From S146-42 sp965371965 (GTDB lineage: Bacteria > Planctomycetota > Phycisphaerae > Phycisphaerales > UBA1924), in assembly GCA_965371965.1 (NCBI GenBank), contig CBDVAM010000102.1, positions 1-12,424 on the forward strand: a stretch of 12,424 nt of DNA, in the 5' to 3' direction. The position numbers and the translations under genes are program-made. Below, piece by piece: positions 1 to 6,189 of this stretch. The number at the start of each line of letters is the position of its first letter. The stretch's first letter is position 1. The notes beneath the pieces were generated by a model. It was not told the origin of the DNA and searched no databases. It saw only the letters and a list, made by a program, of their open reading frames with translations.

Positions 1-431
1 GCAACATCGATGATATACATCGCCCTGGTCGCGCCCAGATAGACCCGCGAGCCTTCGACCGCGATCCCAGTGGCAAACTCCGGAACGTCCAGCGAACCTA
101 CTACTACTGGCGAACTTGGCACACTGATATCCAGCGTGATAAGCCCATCCTCTCCTGCGGCGAGATACAACACATCGCCCTGGACATCGAGGCCTCTCAC
201 CTGCTCGATCTGCCAGAGATTGGCCACGAGCACTGGCTCGGCGGGGTCCGAGATATCGATGGCATGAATCCCGCCCCGCCGCGCCGCGACGTAGGCGATA
301 TCTCCGACCAAATCGATATCGTCCGCGAAGCCCCCAATCTCGCTGGCCGTGACCGGCTCGCATTGACCCAGCGCCTGGGGACCAGAGGACAGAACGAACA
401 CAACAACGGCGAATGCATTGATCGACCGCAC
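1..431 (-). CDS. Secreted LVIVD-repeat protein, N-terminal part (runs off left edge)
   Basis: The first 143 codons of a secreted beta-propeller-like protein are present; the rest lies beyond base 1. Residues 1-23 look like a signal peptide: a short basic start (VRSIN), a hydrophobic run AFAVVVFVLSS, and probable cleavage after ALG before QCEP. Then come LVIVD-type repeats of about 43 residues, each with a GD(I/V)xYxAA strand and a closing DISDPAEP- or DISVPSSP-like turn. Two repeats are complete and a third begins. The start is GTG at 431-429 because AGGAG sits 7 bases upstream (443-439). An ATG at 436 lies in another frame that soon loses the repeat pattern. It is a paralogue of the next gene upstream: both mature ends read QC(D/E)P. 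The family is known for surface or periplasmic repeats, often of unknown ligand. Whether this copy also carries the dockerin-like tail cannot be seen. Confidence 0.85.
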   Translation of the reverse strand, partial: MRSINAFAVVVFVLSSGPQALGQCEPVTASEIGGFADDIDLVGDIAYVAARRGGIHAIDISDPAEPVLVANLWQIEQVRGLDVQGDVLYLAAGEDGLITLDISVPSSPVVVGSLDVPEFATGIAVEGSRVYLGATRAMYIIDV

Positions 432-440
432 AGCATCGCT

Positions 441-462
441 CCTCTCAGAGCCCCACGAGAGG
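441..462 (-). promoter_or_regulatory. Hairpin masking the Shine-Dalgarno of the partial LVIVD gene
   Basis: On the minus strand CCTCTC (462-457) can pair with GAGAGG (446-441) across a 10-base loop. The downstream arm contains most of the AGAGGAG ribosome-binding sequence for the GTG start at 431. The same arrangement with a stronger stem precedes the paralogous gene. Seen directly; a role in translation control is inference. Confidence 0.45.
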
Positions 463-499
463 TGCAAAGGGCAAGATCAGCGCGAACGCGCCAAGTCGC

Positions 500-528
500 A
501 GCTTACCAATAGCCGGATCCTGCGTCAA
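500..528 (-). promoter_or_regulatory. Weak candidate sigma70-like promoter for the partial LVIVD gene
   Basis: On the minus strand TTGACG (528-523, five of six matches to the -35 consensus) is followed after 17 bases by TAAGCT (505-500, three of six for the -10). It would start transcription near 493, about 60 bases ahead of the GTG start and upstream of the hairpin leader. The -10 match is poor, so this is only a candidate. Confidence 0.22.
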
Positions 529-541
529 GGGCCTGGAATGC

Positions 542-565
542 CTCTCTGCCGCCCGCCCCAGAGAG
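542..565 (-). terminator. Possible hairpin terminator downstream of the LVIVD gene
   Basis: A perfect 7-base inverted repeat, CTCTCTG (542-548) and CAGAGAG (559-565), with a 10-base loop lies 33 bases after the stop codon of the complete LVIVD gene. No T-run follows on the minus strand, so it is not a canonical intrinsic terminator. It may only stabilise the 3' end, or be chance. Confidence 0.25.
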
Positions 566-597
566 CCTCCGAAGGCCCCGCGCCGCGTCCGCCAGAG

Positions 598-2652
598 CTA
601 AGGGCAACCGGCCACAAACAGATCCAAATACCCAAAGAAATCCTCGGCGTCGATGTCGCCGTCGCCGTCGATATCAGCGCCGTCATCGCCACTAGCGAAC
701 AGGTCGAGATACGCGAAAAAGTCCTTGGCGTCCGCGTCGCCGTCGCCATCCAAATCGGCCGGGCACCCCTTGCAGGTGCCGATATCAAAGATGTGAAGTC
801 CCTCTACATTGGCCGCTGCGTATACAAGATCATCACCGAACCATACGGCTCTTGACGGACTCCGGATGGTGGCGAGGCTCCGCGGGTTCTTCGGATCAAA
901 CACGTCAAACAGAACGAGGCCGCGGAAGTCGTCGGAGACATAGGCCGCGCCTCTGTGCCATCCGACCGACCAAAGGAAATCGCGGATGGGATCGCCACCT
1001 GCGTGCCTCGGGCTCTGGACGATCGCAAGCAACTCCGGATTGCGGGGCGTATGGACATCAATGATGTACAGTCCTGCCGGATCGAGGTCGTCCGGCTTGC
1101 TGGAAACGGCAAGAAAAGCCCGTTGATCGCGCACAACTATCTCGTTGGGGCGAGCGTTGATGGGGTACTGCCCAATAATCAGGGGGTTTGTCGAATCCGT
1201 GAAGTCGACCACGATGAGCCCATCTACGCGTGTCGAGAGAAAGACAGTCTCACCAACAACGTCGAGCCCGCTTGCACGTTGCGCGAGCACGCTCACGAAC
1301 TGCGGGTCACGACGGTCCGTCACGTCATAGAGATGCAGCGCGCTGTCACCGAGCACGTAAAGCCGAGCGCCAACGAGTTGTACGTCGTCCGCTCCGTAAT
1401 TGAACCGGATGGTTGAGAGAATCCGTGGGTCGCTCGGGGAAATGATGTCGAGCACATGAAAGCCCATCTTTGGGTCTGCGACGTACGCGACGCGACGATC
1501 AGGATCGACATCGATCGCGCTCGGAACACCGGGAATCTCGACCGAACCGAGGTAGCGCGGCAGGCGTGGATCGGAGACATCGAACGTCTTCACCAGATCC
1601 CCGAGACCATCCTCGATGAGATACGCAATATTCCAATGAACCTCCAGGCCCACCGTGTCGACCGGTGCCTTCAGGTTGCCGAGTTCGACAATGTTGAGTG
1701 GATCGGACAGGCTAACGACACGGAGTCCTCCAGTCATCCCGGCAACGTACGCCAGCCCATCGCTGACGCGAACTCTGTAAGCGCCGGAGTCCCCGAACTG
1801 GAGAAACGCCACATGTTGAGGATCTTCCAGATCGGTCAGATCGTAGATCCAGATCCATCCGTTGGTTCGGGGGTCGAGCGCGACGTAGGCAAGATCGCCG
1901 ATGATCTCGATGTCACTCGTTGGTCCCACAAAGATGCTCGTTGCCGACACCTCGACAGGTGCCGAGGGATCGCGAACGTCGACAATGGTGAACCCGGATT
2001 GAACGCAGAGGAACAGATGACCGTCGACGACCCGCATGCCTCGTGGCTCGGGGCGAGTCTTGATGGTCGAGACGATCAACGGCTTCCGGGGATCGGAGAT
2101 ATCCAAGACCAGGACGTCCTGATCCAGAAGGGGCACAAACGCGATCGCATCCTCGATCACGGGGCGGAAGCACTCGTCGGGAGTGTCCATTGACGCGAGC
2201 AGTTGCGGGTTGCTGGGATCGGTCACGTCGACAATCTGGAATCCCGCGCTCGTTCCCACGAACGCGTACCCGCTGTCAAGAGCGAGGGCGTGGGCTGCGC
2301 CGTCGAGTTCCAGAGACCCAATGACTCGCGGCGAGGCGGGTTCGGTGATGTCGACCGTCACCAGCCCCTCGCTTTCAGCCGCGATATAGAGCACATCACC
2401 GACTACCTCGATCCCGGCGGCGAAATCGATCTCGTTGAAGATTGCCCGAAGTCTGGGTAAGCGCGGAACGGAAACGTTCACCACATGCAGCCCGCCTTCG
2501 GACGCCGCGATGAACGCCATATCTCCAACGATCGCCACGTCCCGCGCAGATCCACAGTACATGCTGACCAGCTGAGGGTCGCATTGCGCGAACGAGGAAC
2601 CCGTGACGCCCATGCCCAGAGCAACAGCGAACATCGCCCGTGTACGAACCAT
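598..2652 (-). CDS. Secreted LVIVD-repeat beta-propeller protein with C-terminal dockerin-like tail
   Basis: A 684-residue exported protein. Residues 1-22 form a signal peptide (MVRTR, hydrophobic MFAVALGMGVTGSS, likely cleavage FA before QCDP). Residues about 25-625 hold some 13 LVIVD repeats of 40-48 residues plus a partial fourteenth, each ending in a turn such as VDITEPASP, VDVTDPSNP, LDISDPRKP or FDVFDPKNP. Such repeats are predicted to fold as beta-propeller blades, probably two propellers. Residues 627-684 are two EF-hand-like calcium loops (633-644 and 660-671, pattern DxDGDGDxDxxD), each followed by DFFxYLDLF. Cysteines bracket the module (C627 and C630 at one end, AGCP at the other). 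This resembles the dockerin-like tails of Phycisphaerae secreted proteins; surface attachment is inferred. The start is ATG 2652 with AGAGGAG 6 bases upstream; an in-frame GTG at 2673 would bury that site inside the coding region. Substrate and role are unknown. Confidence 0.9.
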   Translation of the reverse strand: MVRTRAMFAVALGMGVTGSSFAQCDPQLVSMYCGSARDVAIVGDMAFIAASEGGLHVVNVSVPRLPRLRAIFNEIDFAAGIEVVGDVLYIAAESEGLVTVDITEPASPRVIGSLELDGAAHALALDSGYAFVGTSAGFQIVDVTDPSNPQLLASMDTPDECFRPVIEDAIAFVPLLDQDVLVLDISDPRKPLIVSTIKTRPEPRGMRVVDGHLFLCVQSGFTIVDVRDPSAPVEVSATSIFVGPTSDIEIIGDLAYVALDPRTNGWIWIYDLTDLEDPQHVAFLQFGDSGAYRVRVSDGLAYVAGMTGGLRVVSLSDPLNIVELGNLKAPVDTVGLEVHWNIAYLIEDGLGDLVKTFDVSDPRLPRYLGSVEIPGVPSAIDVDPDRRVAYVADPKMGFHVLDIISPSDPRILSTIRFNYGADDVQLVGARLYVLGDSALHLYDVTDRRDPQFVSVLAQRASGLDVVGETVFLSTRVDGLIVVDFTDSTNPLIIGQYPINARPNEIVVRDQRAFLAVSSKPDDLDPAGLYIIDVHTPRNPELLAIVQSPRHAGGDPIRDFLWSVGWHRGAAYVSDDFRGLVLFDVFDPKNPRSLATIRSPSRAVWFGDDLVYAAANVEGLHIFDIGTCKGCPADLDGDGDADAKDFFAYLDLFASGDDGADIDGDGDIDAEDFFGYLDLFVAGCP
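604..683 (-). repeat. Copy 1 of duplicated C-terminal cassette (dockerin-like tail DNA)
   Basis: These 80 bases align without gaps to 2749-2828, with 11 mismatches by my hand count (about 86 percent identity). Bases 629-660 are identical to 2774-2805 over 32 positions. The stretch encodes the second calcium loop and the closing YLDLF(V/A)AGC. Identity at synonymous positions suggests recent duplication or gene conversion rather than protein-level selection alone. Confidence 0.8.
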
Positions 2653-2658
2653 TGCCAA

Positions 2659-2679
2659 CTCCTCTCGCCCCACGAGAGG
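2659..2679 (-). promoter_or_regulatory. Perfect hairpin containing the Shine-Dalgarno of the LVIVD gene
   Basis: On the minus strand CCTCTCG (2679-2673) and CGAGAGG (2667-2661) form a perfect 7-base-pair stem with a five-base TGGGG loop. The 3' arm is the AGAGG of the ribosome-binding site AGAGGAG (2665-2659), 6 bases before ATG 2652. Folding would hide the site from the ribosome. The leader is shared with the paralogue at 441-462. It could instead be a dispersed palindrome that happens to supply the SD. Confidence 0.55.
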
Positions 2680-2708
2680 ATGAAGGGGTGCGATCGGACC
2701 GTGGCAAG

Positions 2709-2737
2709 ATGGTATCAGGAAATACCCGGGGCGGCAA
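2709..2737 (-). promoter_or_regulatory. Candidate promoter for the complete LVIVD gene
   Basis: On the minus strand TTGCCG (2737-2732) and TACCAT (2714-2709), 17 bases apart, each match the sigma70 boxes at four of six positions. Transcription would begin near 2702, about 50 bases upstream of ATG 2652, and would include the SD hairpin. This is a moderate match in a 93-base gap after the HAF remnant. Confidence 0.28.
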
Positions 2738-2745
2738 GGGCCTCG

Positions 2746-3305
2746 TTAGCAACCAGCCGCAAACAAATCCAGGTACCCAAAGAAATCCTCGGCGTCGATG
2801 TCGCCATCTCCATCAATATCCGCGGCGTTCGATTGGGCGCTGAACTGATCGAGGTATCTGAAGAAGTCGTCTGTGTCCGCGTCGCCGTCTATGTCCGCCG
2901 GGCAGATGGGGATCAGCACGAAGGCGCGTCCTTCTTCGGCGTCGCGGACACCGTCGCCGACGATCCATCCGTTGATGTCGTGGGGAACAAGCTCGGTCCA
3001 GCGGTCGGCGAGATCGCGCGCGCCATCCCCTGGCCCTCGGGCAACTCCAGAAACACGTCGATCACATCGTTGCGCGTCCAGAGCGCGGGCTTGGAGGGGC
3101 CGCCCTGCTCGAACTGCGCCTGCCCGACGATGGTGCCGTCGTCGGCGATATCCAGCGCTCGGCTGGCATCGCCCATGATCTCGGGGCGATCGTGGAGACT
3201 CGTGCCCACTTCGTCGATCCAGAGATACGCCGTGTCGGAATCGGGCGCGAAGCCGACGACCTCGCCGTTGTTGTTGATCGCTATCGGGCTTCGACTGCAA
3301 GGGTC
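2746..3305 (-). pseudogene. Remnant of secreted HAF-repeat protein with dockerin-like tail (5'-truncated, frameshifted)
   Basis: Reading from 3305, one frame gives HAF-type extracellular repeats (AINNNGEVVGFAPDSDTAYLW, then ALDIADDGTIVGQAQ and PALW) down to GQGMARA. The sense then jumps frame to LVPHDINGWIVGDGVRD and RAFVLIPICPADIDG, ending in two calcium loops and YLDLFAAGC at the TAA 2748-2746. The switch falls in the alternating tract 3015-3023: removing one GC pair restores M-A-R-D-L and a continuous repeat. The 5' end is missing. The first frame is closed by TGA at 3308-3306, and no ATG, GTG or TTG occurs before GTG 3209, so there is no signal peptide. The tail matches that of the neighbouring LVIVD gene. 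Most likely a decayed secreted protein; a sequencing or assembly indel could explain the frameshift but not the missing start. Confidence 0.75.
2749..2828 (-). repeat. Copy 2 of duplicated C-terminal cassette
   Basis: This is the counterpart of 604-683, in the same orientation, within the HAF remnant. It encodes ADIDGDGDIDAEDFF plus GYLDLFAAGC. The shared 32-base block is 2774-2805. Confidence 0.8.
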
Positions 3306-4468
3306 TCAGGGCCCTTGTGGCGTTCGGTCTTGTTTGACCCAACGAGTCGTCCCGAGCCCTGGGCGACACCGCTCAGAATCTCGACAATGTCCTTGGGCGT
3401 CGATGCATCACGCACGCCCTTGCACAGCGGCTTGGCGCTTGGAAACTCCGGGCGGATCATGCCCTTGGTCATCCTTCTGATCCGCTGGCGGATCTGGATC
3501 ATCGCGTGCCGATCGCCGCGATACCTGCGCATCAGCTCAAAGTACTCGCCGATGATCGAGGCGATCCGCTCAAGGCTCGGCGGGTCGGGGCGCTCGCCGG
3601 TGACCTGAAACTCCCAACAGTCGCGAAAGATCCAGGGGCGGTCGATGGCGGCCCTGCCGATCATCACGCCGTCGCAGCCGGTCTCGAGGATCATGTCCCG
3701 GCACTCCTCTGGCGTCTTGACGTCGCCGTTGGCGATGACGGGGATCGGGCCATCGGACCAATCACGCGTCTTGTCGCGCACCGCATCGACGACCCGCCGA
3801 ATTCCTTCGCGTTGGGCCTCGCCCTTGAAGCGCTGCTCGGTTGTGCGCCCATGGACGGTCATCGCGACAACTCCCACATCGACCAGCGCGCACGCGAGCC
3901 TGGGCGCGTCGTCGTCGCACGCCCAGCCCAGGCGCATCTTCGCGGTCAGCGGGATGTGCTCGGGGAGCACGCTCCGCACGCGCTCGGCGATCCGCAGCGC
4001 CAGCGAGAAGTTGCGACTGGGCGACTTGCCTGGCTCGATTCCCTCATCGGGCACCATGAGCCTGCTGCCGCCGTCCTTCTTGGTCACCTTGTCGACCGGG
4101 CAGCCCATGTTAATATCGACGACGTCGGCGCCATGCTCAGCGGCCCAGATCGCACCTTGGGCCATGATGTCCGGATCCCCGCCGTAGAGCTGCATGCCGA
4201 CGGGCGAGTCCTCGTCGTTGGTCATCGCCAGGTCGAGGCTCTTGGCGGTGCCGCGCATGAGGCCCTGGGGGCTGAGCAGGTCGGTGCAGGCGAGCCCGAC
4301 GCCGCCGAGCCGCCGGCAGGTGAGTCGATAGGCGAGATCGCAGTACCCGGCGATGGGCGCGAGCAGGAGATTGGTCTCGAGCTGGACCGGGCCGATCTGG
4401 AGAGGGTGGGCGAGCACGGGCAAGGGTAAGGACTCAACACGCGCCGGGCATGGGGTCGACGACTCCAT
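3281..4468 (-). CDS. dus: tRNA-dihydrouridine synthase (DusB-like)
   Basis: An FMN-dependent enzyme that reduces uridine to dihydrouridine in the D-arm of tRNA, in the cytoplasm; 395 residues. The TIM-barrel landmarks are in order: LAPIAGYCDLAYR (36-48) for FMN binding, GMQLYGGDP (91-99), DINMGCP (118-124) with catalytic acid Cys123, LTAKMRLGW (174-182) with Lys177, TVHGRT (204-209), VIANGDV (244-250), and DGVMIGRAAIDRPWIF (266-281). The helical tRNA-binding domain follows (about 295-370). Length is somewhat above the usual 320-350. The extra comes from a loop after GGSRLM (about 139-152, containing GIEPGKSPSRN) and a 20-residue tail after GSGRL that runs into the HAF remnant. The start is uncertain. 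ATG 4468 has no visible SD and lies 6 bases from a palindromic repeat; internal GTG or TTG codons near residues 11-18 would also leave the whole barrel. The next gene on the other strand diverges. Confidence 0.92.
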   Translation of the reverse strand: MESSTPCPARVESLPLPVLAHPLQIGPVQLETNLLLAPIAGYCDLAYRLTCRRLGGVGLACTDLLSPQGLMRGTAKSLDLAMTNDEDSPVGMQLYGGDPDIMAQGAIWAAEHGADVVDINMGCPVDKVTKKDGGSRLMVPDEGIEPGKSPSRNFSLALRIAERVRSVLPEHIPLTAKMRLGWACDDDAPRLACALVDVGVVAMTVHGRTTEQRFKGEAQREGIRRVVDAVRDKTRDWSDGPIPVIANGDVKTPEECRDMILETGCDGVMIGRAAIDRPWIFRDCWEFQVTGERPDPPSLERIASIIGEYFELMRRYRGDRHAMIQIRQRIRRMTKGMIRPEFPSAKPLCKGVRDASTPKDIVEILSGVAQGSGRLVGSNKTERHKGPETLAVEAR

Positions 4469-4473
4469 GCTCT

Positions 4474-4547
4474 ACGAGCCCGACGCGCGAGCGAGGGAGT
4501 TCTCGCAACGTCGTTCGACAATCACCTCGCTCGCGCTTCGGGCTCGT
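4474..4547. repeat. Intergenic inverted repeat (REP-like palindrome)
   Basis: The left arm 4474-4496 (ACGAGCCCGA then CGCGCGAGCGAGG) and right arm 4525-4547 (CCTCGCTCGCGCT then TCGGGCTCGT) are reverse complements at 22 of 23 positions, with a 28-base centre. It fills the gap between the divergent dus and permease genes and could form a very stable hairpin in RNA from either strand or a cruciform in DNA. I recall similar GAGCCCGA/GCGAGCGAGG repeats scattered through planctomycete genomes; copy number here cannot be judged from one locus. Confidence 0.8.
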
Positions 4548-4552
4548 CCGCG

Positions 4553-4587
4553 GCGCTTCGGGCTCGTGTGCGATGCTCCGGGCTCGT
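4553..4587 (+). repeat. Two shortened direct copies of the palindrome's right arm
   Basis: GCGCTTCGGGCTCGT at 4553-4567 is an exact 15-base copy of the inner part of the right arm (4533-4547). GCTCCGGGCTCGT at 4575-4587 is a further 13-base copy with one change. With the arm itself they form three same-direction units with CGGGCTCGT spaced 20 bases apart. Confidence 0.7.
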
Positions 4588-4632
4588 TTTCGCGACCCGC
4601 GCCCGCGCCCGAGCCGATACAGTGCCCCACGC

Positions 4633-6189
4633 ATGTACCAGGCCCTGCTCACCCGCCGCTACCTCACCCGCCGCATCATGCCGCTGCTCAGCGCACTTGC
4701 GGTGTGTCTGTCCACGGCCATGGTCTTGACCACGTGGTCGGTCATGGGTGGGTTCCTCCAGGTCCTGCTGGATTCGGGCAAGACCTTCGTGGGTGATGTC
4801 AGGATCCACCGCCCCAGCCACGGCCTGACGCTCTACGACGAGCTGATCGAGACCCTGGAGCTGGACCCCATGGTCGATCGGGCGACGCCCGTGGTCGAGA
4901 CCCACGCCAGGCTCAGTCTGCCCGGCGATGTTCACAAGTACCTCCAGGTGCTCGGCATCGAGCCCGAGAGCTACCACGCGGTAACCGGCTATTACGACAC
5001 GCTCTACTGGCGTCCGCTTGAAGAGGCGAGTTCGAAGGATCCAGACCAGATGGATCCCCGCCTGCACCCGCTGATCCCAGACAATGACGGCCTGGCTCGC
5101 CGCCTGGAGCTGACCTGGCCCCAGATCCTCGACAACGGCAAGTCGTTGCATCGTCTGGATCCCCGCTCGATGCAGCGCGTGCCGGCGATCGTGACGGGGA
5201 TTGAGGTCAGCGGTCACATCAACCAACGCCAGGCCGGCGGCTGGTACCTGCCGAGGCAGCATGTGCCCAAGCCCAAGGACGTGGACGACTGGTTCATGAT
5301 GCCCACGCACGGGCGCATCACGCTGCGGGTGCTGCCGCTGAGCGCCTCGGGGCACGCCGTGGAGACGGTCTCGCGGAGAATGCCGGTCGCCAACGAGTTC
5401 CGCACCGGCAACTACGAGTTCGACAACAACCTCGCGATCGTTCCCCTGGCGCTGCTCCAGGAGATGATGCACATGGACGAGGCCGAGCGTGTGATCGGAG
5501 ATGGCAGGACCAGAATCGTGATCGACCCCAATGGCGAGGAGCAGATTGTCCAGCCCGAGACGGTCGTTGAGCCCGCGCGGGTCAACTCCGTGCTCGTCTC
5601 GGCGGCTCCGGGCGTAGGAGTCATCGAGCTGCGCGAGCGCGTCGAGGAGATCTACAACGCCTTCGCCGCGGAGAAAGGTTTGCCCAGCGCGACCGTCCAG
5701 ACCTGGGAGCAGATCAACGCGCGGTTCATCGGCGCGGTCAAGAAAGAGATCGCGCTCGTGCTCGTTCTGTTCACGTTCATCTCGATCACCGCGGTCTTCC
5801 TCGTGCTGTCGATCTTCTGGTCGATGGTCAACGAGAAGACACGCGATATCGGAATTCTGCGATCGCTCGGGGCCAGCCGCGCAGGCATCGCATGGCTCTG
5901 GCTGCGCTACGGGCTCATCATCGGCGTCGTCGGCTCGATCCTCGGCGGGCTGCTCAGCTACGTCATCGTCAGCAACATCAACCCAATCCACGAGTGGCTC
6001 GGCAGCGCGTTCGGCGTCGTCGTCTGGGACCCCGAGGTCTACTACTTCAGCGAGATACCCAACCACATGGATATGGGCACCATGGCGATCGTGCTGATCG
6101 CCGGCGTGTTCGCCTCGGCCCTGGGCGCGCTGGTGCCCAGCCTGCGTGCCGCGTTCATGGACCCCGTCAGGGCGCTGCGCTATGAGTGA
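4633..6189 (+). CDS. ABC transporter permease, FtsX/LolC-MacB type
   Basis: The inner-membrane half of an ATP-driven envelope transporter; 518 residues. Its topology is that of the LolC/LolE/MacB family. The first membrane segment is at about 15-38 (IMPLLSALAVCLSTAMVL), a large extracytoplasmic domain at about 45-370, and three C-terminal segments at about 373-397, 420-447 and 483-505. These enclose the typical cytoplasmic coupling stretch EKTRDIGILRSLGAS (401-415), and the protein closes with PVRALRYE. The extracytoplasmic domain is roughly 100 residues longer than usual. I chose ATG 4633 (MYQALLTRRYLTRR) although no clear SD precedes it. The open frame upstream reads through the palindromic repeat and is arginine-rich without family resemblance. 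The stop overlaps the ATPase start by 8 bases, so the two are translated together. Lipoprotein release is likely; macrolide or peptide export is possible. Confidence 0.88.
   Translation: MYQALLTRRYLTRRIMPLLSALAVCLSTAMVLTTWSVMGGFLQVLLDSGKTFVGDVRIHRPSHGLTLYDELIETLELDPMVDRATPVVETHARLSLPGDVHKYLQVLGIEPESYHAVTGYYDTLYWRPLEEASSKDPDQMDPRLHPLIPDNDGLARRLELTWPQILDNGKSLHRLDPRSMQRVPAIVTGIEVSGHINQRQAGGWYLPRQHVPKPKDVDDWFMMPTHGRITLRVLPLSASGHAVETVSRRMPVANEFRTGNYEFDNNLAIVPLALLQEMMHMDEAERVIGDGRTRIVIDPNGEEQIVQPETVVEPARVNSVLVSAAPGVGVIELRERVEEIYNAFAAEKGLPSATVQTWEQINARFIGAVKKEIALVLVLFTFISITAVFLVLSIFWSMVNEKTRDIGILRSLGASRAGIAWLWLRYGLIIGVVGSILGGLLSYVIVSNINPIHEWLGSAFGVVVWDPEVYYFSEIPNHMDMGTMAIVLIAGVFASALGALVPSLRAAFMDPVRALRYE

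Noticed and set aside
1456..2193. A 245-codon open frame on the plus strand
   Set aside because: It is antisense to the LVIVD repeats. Its apparent periodicity mirrors the repeats of the real gene.
2653..2673. GTG 2673 as start of the LVIVD gene
   Set aside because: The SD AGAGGAG would then be inside the coding sequence and MGREELA would precede a good signal peptide. ATG 2652 has the correct spacing.
2913..3209. A separate 98-residue protein starting at GTG 3209
   Set aside because: The HAF repeat pattern clearly continues upstream of this GTG and downstream in another frame, so it is a piece of one broken gene. Its last 30 residues are out-of-frame sequence.
3506..4429. A 307-codon open frame on the plus strand
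   Set aside because: It lies opposite dus, whose catalytic and FMN motifs are complete. The plus-strand product is a low-complexity Ala/Arg/Asp/Gly-rich sequence without a recognisable domain, as expected of the antisense of a GC-rich gene.
4450..4632. N-terminal extension of the permease by 61 codons
   Set aside because: It reads through the palindromic repeat, is Arg/Ser/Pro-rich, and has no membrane or family resemblance. ATG 4633 begins directly before the expected first segment.
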